26,741 nucleotides of DNA from Candidatus Cloacimonadota bacterium (GCA_016875595.1 VGPI01000003.1:1-26741), one strand, 5' to 3'; positions 1 through 8,105 are shown, numbered from the stretch's first letter. A program made the numbers and translations. Notes: generated from the letters alone by a model not told the origin.

Positions 1-369
1 ATCGATCTGATCGCTTCCGATCGTTTGAGACCGGGTCAGATGATCATCGGATGGACGCATCACACTGGTTCCGGGATCGAGATCGATGACGATCATGTGC
101 ACATCATTACCCGAGACCGGTTACAAGCGACCAAACCCGGTTGCCTGATCCTCGACGCTGCAGCCGATGCCGGCAGGGCAATCGAAGGAACTCAATACAC
201 TACGATCGGCGAACCGATCCACCATGAGAACGGAAGGTCTTTTTACGAGGTGAACAACTCTCCATCTATCTTCCACCGCGAAACCAACCCCATCAGCCGC
301 ATTCTCAGTGAACAGATATACAGACCCGATGCCGTCAGATTATACGATCTGATCAAGGAGATACAATGA
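1..369 (+). CDS. C-terminal part of an alanine dehydrogenase / N5-(carboxyethyl)ornithine synthase-like enzyme (5' truncated)
   Basis: The frame is open to the first base of the window, so this is the 3' end of a longer gene; an internal TTG at 25 is unlikely to be the start. What remains resembles the end of NAD(P)-dependent alanine dehydrogenase / carboxyethyl-ornithine synthase proteins: a strand and loop reading PGCLILDAAADAGRAIEG, followed by a segment (VNNSPSIFHRET) that corresponds to the conserved YxVDHTPA/IPGAVPRTST region of the family. Such enzymes couple pyruvate and an amino acid, or deaminate alanine. The stop overlaps the next start as ATGA, so it belongs to the glycan operon that follows. 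Assignment is by remembered family pattern on a fragment; the substrate cannot be read and another Rossmann dehydrogenase is possible. Confidence 0.5.
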   Translation: MDLIASDRLRPGQMIIGWTHHTGSGIEIDDDHVHIITRDRLQATKPGCLILDAAADAGRAIEGTQYTTIGEPIHHENGRSFYEVNNSPSIFHRETNPISRILSEQIYRPDAVRLYDLIKEIQ

Positions 370-743
370 AGATAGAAGTTTCTATCGGCGAATTAGTCGA
401 TAAGGTAAGCATACTCGAGATCAAGCAGGAAAACATCACCAATCCCGCTAAACTCGTCAATGTCAACAAAGAGTATGCCCTCTTAGTGAGTGACATGCAG
501 AGCCTTGGGATCACTCCGCTGGCGGATGAATATCAGCGTCTCAAAGCGGTCAACCAGCGGCTTTGGAACATCGAAGACAACATCCGCATTCTGGAATCGA
601 AGCAGGATTTTGGGGCAGATTTCATCGCTCTTGCCCGAAACGTATATTTTGAAAACGATACCCGAGCTGAAATCAAGAAGGAGATCAACCTGCGCTACGG
701 CTCTGAACTAATCGAAGAAAAGGAATATGTCCAATACAAATAG
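366..743 (+). CDS. DUF6165 family protein
   Basis: A 125-residue protein whose N-terminus (KIEVSIGELVDKVSILEIK) matches the small DUF6165 family often found inside LPS and glycan clusters. The function is unknown. It is largely helical and charged, with no signal peptide or membrane segment, so it is probably cytoplasmic. The start overlaps the upstream stop (ATGA) and the 3' end overlaps the next gene by 17 bases, so translation is likely coupled on both sides. Neighbouring glycosyltransferases suggest a role in assembly or modification of a surface polymer; that role is inferred from context only. Confidence 0.7.
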   Translation: MKIEVSIGELVDKVSILEIKQENITNPAKLVNVNKEYALLVSDMQSLGITPLADEYQRLKAVNQRLWNIEDNIRILESKQDFGADFIALARNVYFENDTRAEIKKEINLRYGSELIEEKEYVQYK

Positions 744-1767
744 CTCTTTGACCGACAGTCAGTTAAAGTGCATTCAACGGATCCTGATCATTCAGTATCA
801 GCCGTTTGGAGATATCCTCCTCAATACCGGATATCTGTCGTTTCTGAGGGAGAAATTTCCCACCGCCCGGATCGATTTTCTAATCGGCAAGCGATTCCTC
901 ACACTACTGGAATGCAATCCCCATATCGACAATCTGATCGTTATGAATAAACAAAAAGGCTGGCGTTATTACACAGAACGACTGCGGATTATCCGTTTGG
1001 TCAGGAGCAATCGCTATGATGTGGTGATCGATCAAATCCGTAACGGCGGTTCGGCGATGATCACCCTCTGCAGTGGTGCTCGCTACCGGCTCGGGTGGGA
1101 ATTAAAACGCTGGAACCGGCTTTACAACTATCGCCGTATCCGTAGTAATGACCGCTACTATTCGCTGATGAAGTTCCGTCTGCTCGAACCTCTTGGGATC
1201 TATGAACAGCCCCATGAACTATACTATCACATCAGAGATGCTTCGAAGAACAATGTTTCAGCCTGGCTTACGGACACCGGACTGGATGACCGGCGTTTCG
1301 TCGTCTTTTCCCCGGGCACACCGGTGCTTGCCAAGAAGTGGTCCTTGGACAGTTTTGCGGCGTTGGCAGACCTGATTTATGCTAAATACGAGATGGAGAT
1401 CGTGCTGCTTTGGGGACCGGGAGAACAGGACGACTGTCACTATATCGCCGGCAAAGCACAACACAAACCGCTTATCGCTCTGCCAACTACTTTCAATGAA
1501 GCCGGAGCGCTCTTGCAGCGAGCCTTTGCCTATATTTCTCAGGATGGTGGGATCAATCATGTCGCAGTTGCGATGCAGACACCATCGATCGCCCTTTTCG
1601 GTCCGACCACCAACCCTCTCAAATGGCAGGCTTGGCACAAACCCTTTCATCTCTACCTGCGAAATTATGCCTGCAAAGACGCTTCCGACCGCACCTTGGG
1701 TATCACCCCGGAAATGGTGCTGGAGAAGTTTGACGCTTTGGTCCGGATCCTCGAGGTAAACGGTTGA
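727..1767 (+). CDS. Glycosyltransferase family 9 (ADP-heptose:LPS heptosyltransferase-like)
   Basis: 346 residues, the usual GT9 length, with the GT-B two-Rossmann layout. The N-terminal hallmark QYQPFGDILLNTGYL lies near residues 24-38, the C-terminal domain opens with FSPGTPVLAKKWS near 194, and the donor-binding signature SQDGGINHVAVAMQTPSIALFG lies near 270-292. Family members transfer ADP-heptose or related sugars to lipid A-core or other surface glycans on the cytoplasmic face of the inner membrane. The ATG is preceded by an AAAAGG ribosome site inside the end of the DUF6165 gene. The donor sugar cannot be fixed from sequence; heptose is the family default. It sits with phosphopolymer genes, suggesting a decorated core or O-chain. 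Confidence 0.88.
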   Translation: MSNTNSSLTDSQLKCIQRILIIQYQPFGDILLNTGYLSFLREKFPTARIDFLIGKRFLTLLECNPHIDNLIVMNKQKGWRYYTERLRIIRLVRSNRYDVVIDQIRNGGSAMITLCSGARYRLGWELKRWNRLYNYRRIRSNDRYYSLMKFRLLEPLGIYEQPHELYYHIRDASKNNVSAWLTDTGLDDRRFVVFSPGTPVLAKKWSLDSFAALADLIYAKYEMEIVLLWGPGEQDDCHYIAGKAQHKPLIALPTTFNEAGALLQRAFAYISQDGGINHVAVAMQTPSIALFGPTTNPLKWQAWHKPFHLYLRNYACKDASDRTLGITPEMVLEKFDALVRILEVNG

Positions 1768-2807
1768 AATACCTTCTCTACCTCGCCAAGTGGTATTCTG
1801 TGCCGATCGTGGAACCGCTCGTGGAACATTTCCGAACCACAGGCAGGGATTATCGGTTCTATGTCTCGGCTAAGATTCGCCGGGAGTTTCCACAGCAATG
1901 GGACAGCAATCTGATCCTGACCGATCTTACCGCTGCCAAAGCCTATCGTCCCGACTTCGTCCTTGCCCCCGGAAACTTCGTTGATTTCCGCATACCCGGT
2001 GTAAAAGTGCAGCTCTTTCACGGTCTGGGTGTCGAAAAGCCGGTGCACTATGCCATTCGCCACTTCTTCGATGTCTTTCTCACCTCCGGACCCTATGTGA
2101 CCGGGCGATTTCGCCAGTTGCAACAACGCTGGCGCTACTTTGATGTGATTGAAACGGGCTGGGTCAAGCTCGATCGCATCCTGTCCTTTCCGGCAACCGG
2201 ATTGCGGGAAAAATATGGCATCCCGGCAACAGCGAAGGTCATTCTCTATGCTCCAACCTTCAGCAGCAATATGCAATCCGCTTCCGATCTGCTCCCCTAT
2301 CTCAAAACCGCGATGCGGGACGGAGAATACTGGCTGCTCAAATTCCATGAATTCATGCCGCGTGAACTGATCGATTCCTTCCGAGTTTTACCTCCGGATC
2401 GTGCCAGAATCATCCACAATGAGGACATCACTCCCTATCTGCATCTGGCTGATTTGATGATCTCCGACACCTCATCGGTGGTCTATGAGTTTCTCGCACT
2501 GAATAAACCGGTGATCACATACCGGACGATTGATCTAAAGAACAAAGCATACGATATCACCGATCCGACCTTGTTGCAAACCGCAGTAGTCGGGTGTTTG
2601 CCATATCCGGCTTCACTCAGACAAGGCCGTGATCTGGCCATTGCCACGGTCAATCCATACCTCGACTGCCGGACTGCCCAACGCATCACTACAGCACTCG
2701 AACAACTCGACCCATCCCATTACCCGAAGCCGGGTAAGCCCCTCAATCTGATTCGCAAACTACAGGTCATCTTTCACCACAATTTCAAAAAAGGATACCT
2801 ACGCTAA
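1764..2807 (+). CDS. CDP-glycerol:poly(glycerophosphate) glycerophosphotransferase-like protein (TagB/TagF family)
   Basis: 347 residues. LFHGLGVEKP near residue 86 corresponds to the conserved HG nucleotide-binding stretch, and MISDTSSVVYEFLALNKPVI near 232 is the TagF-type SD-S-S---E signature. Family enzymes move glycerol-phosphate or ribitol-phosphate from CDP donors to teichoic acids; in Gram-negative bacteria relatives build phosphate-linked capsules or decorate O-antigens. The likely start is TTG at 1764, overlapping the GT9 stop (TTGA), because the first in-frame ATG lies well inside the conserved N-terminus. The next gene also overlaps (TAATG). Donor and acceptor are unknown. The neighbouring LicD-like gene supports a phosphodiester-linked substituent. 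Confidence 0.8.
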   Translation: MKYLLYLAKWYSVPIVEPLVEHFRTTGRDYRFYVSAKIRREFPQQWDSNLILTDLTAAKAYRPDFVLAPGNFVDFRIPGVKVQLFHGLGVEKPVHYAIRHFFDVFLTSGPYVTGRFRQLQQRWRYFDVIETGWVKLDRILSFPATGLREKYGIPATAKVILYAPTFSSNMQSASDLLPYLKTAMRDGEYWLLKFHEFMPRELIDSFRVLPPDRARIIHNEDITPYLHLADLMISDTSSVVYEFLALNKPVITYRTIDLKNKAYDITDPTLLQTAVVGCLPYPASLRQGRDLAIATVNPYLDCRTAQRITTALEQLDPSHYPKPGKPLNLIRKLQVIFHHNFKKGYLR

Positions 2808-3427
2808 TGGCTGGAGTAGTCAAACTAACCGGAGAATACGGCCAAAAAGCCCTCAAACTGCTGGCGGATATCACCGCTATTCTCGAAGCTCATCACATTC
2901 CCTATGTCGTTGATGCTGGAACTCTGCTCGGTATCGTACGGGAAAACCGTCTGCTGCCGTGGGATACCGATATGGATTTGTCGATAACGGCTAATTACGC
3001 ATCTCAGCTCATGAAGCTGCGTTGGATCATCTGGAAAGCCGGATACCGCGCCAAGATCAAGTATTACAAGCGTGATCTCGGTCTGTTTAAAAAAGGGATG
3101 CCACGCCTGATGCGGATATCATGCCGCAAGTTCTTCTTTTTCAAGGATGTAAACCTGATGGATATCTTCATCAAATACCTCGTGGATGACGAATACTGCT
3201 GGGTACACACCAACGACAACCCAACCCTCAAGTTCTATCCCCGGCATTTCTATGAGGAGATGACTTCATACGAGTTCAATGGCAAAAGCTATTCCTTTCC
3301 AAGCGATTACATCGGCTATCTTACCTATCATTACGGTGACTGGCAGACTGTCAAGAAGCAGTGGAATTCGCTGCATGACGATACGGTCAAAAAGGTCTAT
3401 CTCAAGCCTTCCCAACCGGAGAACTAA
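2807..3427 (+). CDS. LicD-family protein (nucleotidyltransferase-fold phosphotransferase)
   Basis: 206 residues, shorter than the typical 250-290 of LicD. The defining block is present: AHHIPYVVDAGTLLGIVRE near residues 28-45, followed by LLPWDTDMDLSI near 48-59, whose aspartates are the metal ligands of the nucleotidyltransferase fold. LicD proteins transfer phosphocholine or related phospho-groups from CDP donors onto cell-surface sugars. The gene overlaps the upstream stop as TAATG and lies six bases before the ATP-grasp gene. No licA, licB or licC is visible here, so the donor may not be CDP-choline. Family assignment is firm, substrate open. Confidence 0.8.
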   Translation: MAGVVKLTGEYGQKALKLLADITAILEAHHIPYVVDAGTLLGIVRENRLLPWDTDMDLSITANYASQLMKLRWIIWKAGYRAKIKYYKRDLGLFKKGMPRLMRISCRKFFFFKDVNLMDIFIKYLVDDEYCWVHTNDNPTLKFYPRHFYEEMTSYEFNGKSYSFPSDYIGYLTYHYGDWQTVKKQWNSLHDDTVKKVYLKPSQPEN

Positions 3428-3433
3428 ACCACG

Positions 3434-4477
3434 ATGCAGCAGATTTACCTACTCACCGGTTATGACCGCTTTTGGGGACAGACCCGCAAACCATGGGTAA
3501 GTATCGATACTGAGCGGATGGTCTCAACTCTGAAGGAACTTGGGCATGAGGTCTTCGTTCACTCTTTCGAGGAAGTCGTCAACCACCGAGTCCGGATTGC
3601 CGACTCAATAGTATTCTACACTTTCAGCCAGAGGGACAATCTCCGTGCCTATATCCGCGATGCCATTCACTACCTTGGACTCTGCGGAAATACGGTGATA
3701 CCATCCTACGAACTGCTGCTCTGCCATGAAAACAAAGGCTATCAGGAACTCTACCGTCGGCGGCTTGGCTTCGGCAACCTCGACTCCCTCTATTTCAGCA
3801 GTAAACGCGAGCTCGGATTCCATGAGATTGAGTATCCGGCCGTTTTCAAGACCCTAACGGGTTCAAATGCCAAAGGTGTGCGTTTGGTGCACAATCGTGC
3901 CGAATTAGATCAGGCGATTGCGGAAAGTGAACCCCAGGCATCCCTTGCTCAACGGCTCGATTTTCTCCGTCGTCGCTACTTCAGAGGTAAGAAGACTTTC
4001 ATCGATTTCCCCTCTTTTGATCCGGTCACCGATTATCGACAGTATCAAGATTATATCCTTCCGGAGTGCCGTTTCGTTCTGCAGCCCTTCATTCCCGGTC
4101 TGGATTGCGACTACCGTGTACTCGTCCTGGGGGAGCGTTTTTTCATCTCCCGCCGACTCACCCGCAGGAATGATTTTCGCGCAAGCGGTTCACATAAGAT
4201 TCTCTTCGATATCACTGATCCCGAACCAATTCTCGACTTTGCCACAGAGATCTATGACAAGGTCAAAAACCCGACTCTCGCCATGGATATCGGGGTGGCA
4301 GGTGATTCGCTTTATGTCTTTGAGTTTCAGGCACAGCACACCGGGATCAGCACCATACTCCGTGCTCCGCATTACTACTTTCGGCAAAACAGCAACTGGC
4401 AAAGAGGCGCTGATAAGCTCTCTTACGAAGAACTCATCGCCCATGCCCTGTACCGGCATCTGATGCCTTCATCATGA
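3434..4477 (+). CDS. ATP-grasp ligase, RimK/carbamoyl-phosphate-synthase-like fold
   Basis: 347 residues. The ATP-grasp layout is visible: a pre-ATP Rossmann-like domain (1-110); the lysine strand PAVFKTLTGSNAKGVRLV near 135-152, where K and the small loop grip ATP; the second nucleotide region FVLQPFIPGLDCDYRVLVLG near 217-236; and the metal/acidic strand AMDIGVAGDSLYVFEFQ near 283-299. ATP-grasp enzymes make an acyl-phosphate and join it to an amine. In a glycan operon this could amidate a uronic acid with an amino acid, or make an amino-acid conjugate. No signal peptide. The ribosome site (GGAG) is rather far from the ATG. Substrates are not deducible. Confidence 0.72.
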   Translation: MQQIYLLTGYDRFWGQTRKPWVSIDTERMVSTLKELGHEVFVHSFEEVVNHRVRIADSIVFYTFSQRDNLRAYIRDAIHYLGLCGNTVIPSYELLLCHENKGYQELYRRRLGFGNLDSLYFSSKRELGFHEIEYPAVFKTLTGSNAKGVRLVHNRAELDQAIAESEPQASLAQRLDFLRRRYFRGKKTFIDFPSFDPVTDYRQYQDYILPECRFVLQPFIPGLDCDYRVLVLGERFFISRRLTRRNDFRASGSHKILFDITDPEPILDFATEIYDKVKNPTLAMDIGVAGDSLYVFEFQAQHTGISTILRAPHYYFRQNSNWQRGADKLSYEELIAHALYRHLMPSS

Positions 4478-4568
4478 GTGCAGTCTGTTCTCCTCGCTTC
4501 CCACTCCCCCTTTGCCTCCCCTTCATTGCCCGGACTATCGCAGTATCGATCGAGGAAAGGAAGACCTG

Positions 4569-5303
4569 ATGCTAATAGATGCCCATTGTCATCTTGCCAA
4601 TCTGGCGGAGAGGCTTGAGATAAAGCCCTTGATGGTGGAAGCCGGGGAGAAGGGAGTATCTGGTTTTATATCCAGTGCCCTGCGTCGCAGCGAGATCCGG
4701 TGGCATCTACTTAACCCTATTCCTTCCGCGATCTGGAGCGCTGGTATCCATCCCCATTTTGACGGGTGTGACATTACCCTGGATGATCTGGAAGGGCTTG
4801 CCCTTAATCGTCAGATCCATGCCGTTGGCGAGTGTGGTCTGGACCGTGGTGATCCTGATCTGGACACACAGATTGATGTCTTTGAACGCCAATTAGCACT
4901 TGCAGAACGATACAAACTCACCGTCATCCTTCATCTGGTCGGTCACATGGATATCGCCATCCCCCTGCTCAGAAGACATCGTTTGACCTATCTCGTGCAT
5001 GGTTACACCGGCTCACTTGAGGGTTACAAGCAATTGAACGGTCTTGATTCTTACTTCACTATCAGTTCCCGAATCTGTAAGCTGGATAAACGTGAACTAC
5101 TAAATAGCATGATCTGCGGTGGCAGATATCTATTTGAGACGGACATCACTCAATACTATGTGGAAGAGAGCGAGACCAATCCCCTGCTTCGCTTGCTCGA
5201 GGTGGTGGACAGAGCAGTGGAATTGACGAGCAGAGACCGAGGTGAATTGATAGAAAGACAATGGTTAAACTATCTCAAACTCTTTGGGGGTGGTGATGCT
5301 TGA
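4569..5303 (+). CDS. tatD: TatD-family metal-dependent hydrolase (probable DNase)
   Basis: A TIM-barrel amidohydrolase-type metalloenzyme of about 244 residues. Metal-site residues are in family order: DAHCHL (residues 4-9, HxH), the GECGLD glutamate near 86-91, a histidine in VILHLVGH near 118-125, LVHGYTG near 145, and FETDI with the catalytic aspartate near 191. TatD proteins are 3'-5' exonucleases or deoxyribonucleases acting in DNA quality control. ATG 4569 is chosen because a strong site (AGGAAAGGAAG) precedes it and MLIDAHCHL is the family's natural N-terminus; an upstream TTG at 4512 would add an unconserved leader. The 3' end overlaps tcdA by eight bases. Confidence 0.85.
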   Translation: MLIDAHCHLANLAERLEIKPLMVEAGEKGVSGFISSALRRSEIRWHLLNPIPSAIWSAGIHPHFDGCDITLDDLEGLALNRQIHAVGECGLDRGDPDLDTQIDVFERQLALAERYKLTVILHLVGHMDIAIPLLRRHRLTYLVHGYTGSLEGYKQLNGLDSYFTISSRICKLDKRELLNSMICGGRYLFETDITQYYVEESETNPLLRLLEVVDRAVELTSRDRGELIERQWLNYLKLFGGGDA

Positions 5304-6030
5304 TCAGGATGTTCGCACCCAGGTTCTGATCGGAGAGGCAAATCTCGCCCGTTTGCATCAAACCAGGGTCTGTATTGTTGGCTTGGGCGGAGTGGGCTCG
5401 TCTGCCGCAGAAGCACTTGCCCGGGCAGGTATTTGCCTTTTTACTCTTATCGACTTTGACCGGATCAATCCTACCAACCTCAACCGCCAGATCATTGCTC
5501 TGCACAGCACCATCGGTCAAACCAAGACGGATGTCCTGAAAGAGCGGATACTGGACATCAATCCCGATGCCAATGTGATTTGTCACAATGAGTTCTGCGC
5601 CATCGAAAACCGGCCAAATCTGATCAGAGACCAGGACTACATCCTTGATGCCATCGACAGTTTGGGACCTAAAGTGGGACTGATCGAATATGCGGTGCAA
5701 AACAGCTTCCGGATTATTACCGTTATGGGTGCTGGTAACCGTCTCGATCCCTCTCAGATCCGTATTTCCGATATTTCAGAAACTGTGAATTGCCCTCTTG
5801 CCAAACGGGTTCGTAAGTTCCTCCGGCGTCGTGGGATAAAAAGTGGTATCCCATGTGTTTATTCTATGGAGCCAGCCCACATACCGGAAGAACTGGAAGA
5901 TGAGCCGGATGAAATGGTCATTCATCGTGGTCGGAAGCGTAAGACCGTCGGCTCCATCAGCTATATGCCCGTAATCATGGGCATGTACACTGCCTCCTGG
6001 ATCATAAGAGATCTGATATCAGTAAAATAG
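5296..6030 (+). CDS. tcdA: tRNA threonylcarbamoyladenosine dehydratase (TcdA/CsdL, ThiF/E1-like)
   Basis: An E1-like adenylating enzyme of about 244 residues. It has the nucleotide loop GLGGVGSSAAEALARAGI near 29-46, DFDRINPTNLNRQ near 53-65 with the ATP-contacting R, DAIDSLGPKVGLIEY in the middle, and the C-terminal membrane-like helix region ending in a TcdA-type GMYTASWIIRDL. TcdA converts N6-threonylcarbamoyladenosine at position 37 of ANN-decoding tRNAs to its cyclic form. ATG 5296 is preferred over the upstream TTG 5284 because a G-rich site lies just before it. It overlaps the TatD stop, so translation is probably coupled. It ends with TAG, which shows TAG is an ordinary stop codon here. 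Confidence 0.87.
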   Translation: MLDQDVRTQVLIGEANLARLHQTRVCIVGLGGVGSSAAEALARAGICLFTLIDFDRINPTNLNRQIIALHSTIGQTKTDVLKERILDINPDANVICHNEFCAIENRPNLIRDQDYILDAIDSLGPKVGLIEYAVQNSFRIITVMGAGNRLDPSQIRISDISETVNCPLAKRVRKFLRRRGIKSGIPCVYSMEPAHIPEELEDEPDEMVIHRGRKRKTVGSISYMPVIMGMYTASWIIRDLISVK

Positions 6031-6335
6031 ATGAATCATATTCTTCTGACGCTGCCGGTGTTTAAGGTGATGGAGTTTTCATATCGCCGGATTTCTACAT
6101 TGGGTCTGTAAACTGACACCCAGTGCTGTAAGTTGTGACACAAAGGGAAAGTTGGGGATAAGGCGTTGATTCGTGGCGAGATACGATGGACTGGCATTGG
6201 AAAGAGCAGTTGGAAAAACGCAACTTTGAAACCAGAAAAAGCGCAATTGGAGCGCGATTGTCCGATCGGGAAGGCTCCGTAATCCCATCCGAGTCCAAAA
6301 CCGGAACCGGGTAGCCTGCATTAACTGGGATTAAT
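6031..6335. other. Gene-free stretch between tcdA and palindrome A
   Basis: No convincing gene. The only sizeable frame, about 80 codons on the minus strand (6079-6321), has arginine-, serine- and proline-rich composition, no ribosome site at a useful distance and no recognisable motif. The notable content is a pair of related CTGTAA-type repeats at 6106-6141, described separately. The stretch looks like decayed DNA lying between convergent genes. Confidence 0.6.
6106..6141. repeat. Two imperfect direct repeats resembling an insertion-sequence end
   Basis: CTGTAAACTGACAC at 6106-6119 is followed by CTGTAAGTTGTGACAC at 6126-6141. On the minus strand both read TGTCA...TTACAG. Repeated TGTCA-type motifs near a terminus are typical of some insertion-sequence ends (for example IS21-like elements). 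No transposase gene is adjacent, so this could be a solo or decayed end. The resemblance is suggestive only. Confidence 0.3.
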
Positions 6336-6435
6336 GTCTCCTCCTTGCTTGATCACCTTAGTATAACCTTAGTATAACCTTACGACCGTAAGGTTATACT
6401 AAGGTTATACTAAGGTGATCAAGCAAGGAGGAGAC
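6336..6435. repeat. Perfect 100-bp palindrome A (49-bp arms, 2-nt centre)
   Basis: Bases 6336-6384 are the exact reverse complement of 6387-6435 with AC at 6385-6386 between them. Each arm has an outer part starting GTCTCCTCCTTGCTTGATCA, then two direct copies of TTAGTATAACC (11 bp, about one helical turn) and a central TTACG. Because it is symmetric, either strand would be transcribed into the same long hairpin, whose 3' edge reads AAGGAGGA. It lies about 300 bases after tcdA and about 100 bases beyond the end of the convergent gene radA. No T-tract follows on either side, so it is not a standard intrinsic terminator. It is a relative of palindrome B at 15124-15217. I do not recognise the family. 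Confidence 0.95.
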
Positions 6436-6532
6436 GTGAAACAGAGGGTATGATCCACCGAATCAATAGTATAGACGTTTGTTCAATTACAATAGATTAC
6501 TGGACATGCTTATAACGATATGATATGTCTTG

Positions 6533-7927
6533 TTATACCAATGTAGAATAGATGGATTTAATGTCTTTTACCTTAACGACCTTGTTTTTAATGCGGATTT
6601 TGGCATAATCGGAGATATAGATCCGGTCATATCCGAGTTTTATGGCTTCTGCAATGCGCTTATCCAGTTGGGATACGGGTCTGATCTCACCACTGAGACT
6701 CAGTTCTCCGATATAGAGCGAGCCCTGAGGCAGGGGTTTGTCTTTCAAACTGGACATAATAGCAGCCACGATCGCCAGATCAAGCGAAGGATCAATGGTC
6801 CTGATCCCCCCAGTGAGATTGACGAAGACGTCGCTGGTACGTAAGTAAAGTGCCAGGTTCTTTTCCATTATTGCGAGCAGGAGAGCTATTCGCTTTTGTT
6901 CCAGACCCACGACCACGCGTTGGGGAGTACCGAAACTGGAAGAGGTCGCCAATGTCTGGACTTCGGCAATGAAAGAGCGGGTACCTTCAATGATACAGCC
7001 GAGAGCGGTGCCAATCTGAAGCGTGTCATGGCTGAGGAACATACTGACAGGGTTTTGCACTTGCATCAGACCCTGAGCGGTCATCTCAAAGAGCCCGATC
7101 TCGTTAGTGGAACCAAAACGGTTCTTGACAGCCCGGAGGATCTTGTAACTACTGCGCAGGTCGCCCTCAAAATACAGAACGGTGTCTACCATATGCTCAA
7201 TGACCTTGGGACCGGCAACGATGCCTTCTTTGGTGACATGGCCAATGATAAACAGTGCGATGCCCATCTCCTTGGCAAGCCGGATGAGCCGATTGCAACT
7301 CTCCCGGATCTGGCTGTAACTGCCGGGGATGGAATCCAGAGATGAGACCCCGATCGACTGGATGGAATCCACTACGAGGATTTGAGGGCGGTGTTCCAGA
7401 ACCGTGTCAATGATATGTTCGGTGTCGTTGGTGCAAAGCAACCAGATATTATCATCAACGACGCCAATGCGTTTGCTGCGGAGGTTGATCTGGTCAGCAC
7501 TTTCCTCTCCGGAGCAATACAAGACCTTGATCCCCGGCTTGTCTGACAGCGTCTGAGGTTGGGAAGATCCCTTTTCATTTGCGAAAGTGGTGTGCATTTT
7601 CACTGCCCACTGAGAAAACTGGAGCATTAGAGTCGATTTTCCGATCCCCGGTTCACCTCCGATCAGGACAACCATCCCTGGGATGATCCCGCCACCGAGG
7701 ACAAGGTCAAATTCATTGATGCCGGTCATGAGACGGATACTGTCATCCGTATTCATGGTGTTGATTCGTTCCGGTTGGGGACGATTACCCGTTACCGGGC
7801 TGTCTTTGGTCTTGACCATGTTCTTCGGGGCTTCCCTGATCGTATCCCAACTCCCGCAATTTGGACACTTCCCAGACCATTTGGTGGTATCGTAACCGCA
7901 ATCGGTGCACACGAATAGAGGTGGCAT
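6533..7927 (-). CDS. radA: DNA repair protein RadA (Sms)
   Basis: 464 residues in the standard order. An N-terminal zinc finger with C7, C10, C21 and C24 (CTDC...KCPNC) is followed by a RecA-like ATPase with Walker A GGEPGIGKST near 90, the RadA-specific KNRFG motif near 267, and a C-terminal Lon-protease-like domain without proteolytic function. RadA processes branched recombination intermediates and drives D-loop extension with RecA. ATG 7927 is chosen over 7954 because TGAGGA sits seven bases before it and the family starts right before the zinc finger. It is convergent with tcdA and divergent from the MarR operon. Confidence 0.95.
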   Translation of the reverse strand: MPPLFVCTDCGYDTTKWSGKCPNCGSWDTIREAPKNMVKTKDSPVTGNRPQPERINTMNTDDSIRLMTGINEFDLVLGGGIIPGMVVLIGGEPGIGKSTLMLQFSQWAVKMHTTFANEKGSSQPQTLSDKPGIKVLYCSGEESADQINLRSKRIGVVDDNIWLLCTNDTEHIIDTVLEHRPQILVVDSIQSIGVSSLDSIPGSYSQIRESCNRLIRLAKEMGIALFIIGHVTKEGIVAGPKVIEHMVDTVLYFEGDLRSSYKILRAVKNRFGSTNEIGLFEMTAQGLMQVQNPVSMFLSHDTLQIGTALGCIIEGTRSFIAEVQTLATSSSFGTPQRVVVGLEQKRIALLLAIMEKNLALYLRTSDVFVNLTGGIRTIDPSLDLAIVAAIMSSLKDKPLPQGSLYIGELSLSGEIRPVSQLDKRIAEAIKLGYDRIYISDYAKIRIKNKVVKVKDIKSIYSTLV

Positions 7928-8105
7928 AAATATATCCTCAGTCTTTTGGGGCATTGTTTACAGAACGATTAATTCAGGCAAGCGAAAACTTCGATTATCC
8001 GGATCCTATATGATTGAGACAGATCATAGGCAATATTTGGAAGTATAGAAAAAGTTGTTGCCTGGCAGAAATATTGCATTATTATAACAGGAAACCGTCA
8101 GTTTT

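Noticed and set aside
1665..2348. Long minus-strand frame opposite the GT9 and TagF-like genes
   Set aside because: It is the antisense shadow of two well-supported, overlapping genes with clear family motifs.
6079..6321. 80-codon minus-strand frame next to palindrome A
   Set aside because: Low-complexity composition and no recognised motif. The only strong SD-like bases lie about 20 bases from its ATG, inside the palindrome.
6336..6435. Palindrome A as a simple bidirectional intrinsic terminator
   Set aside because: No T-tract on either side, distance of 300 bases from tcdA, and a stem far longer than terminators need; the related copy B is not between convergent genes.
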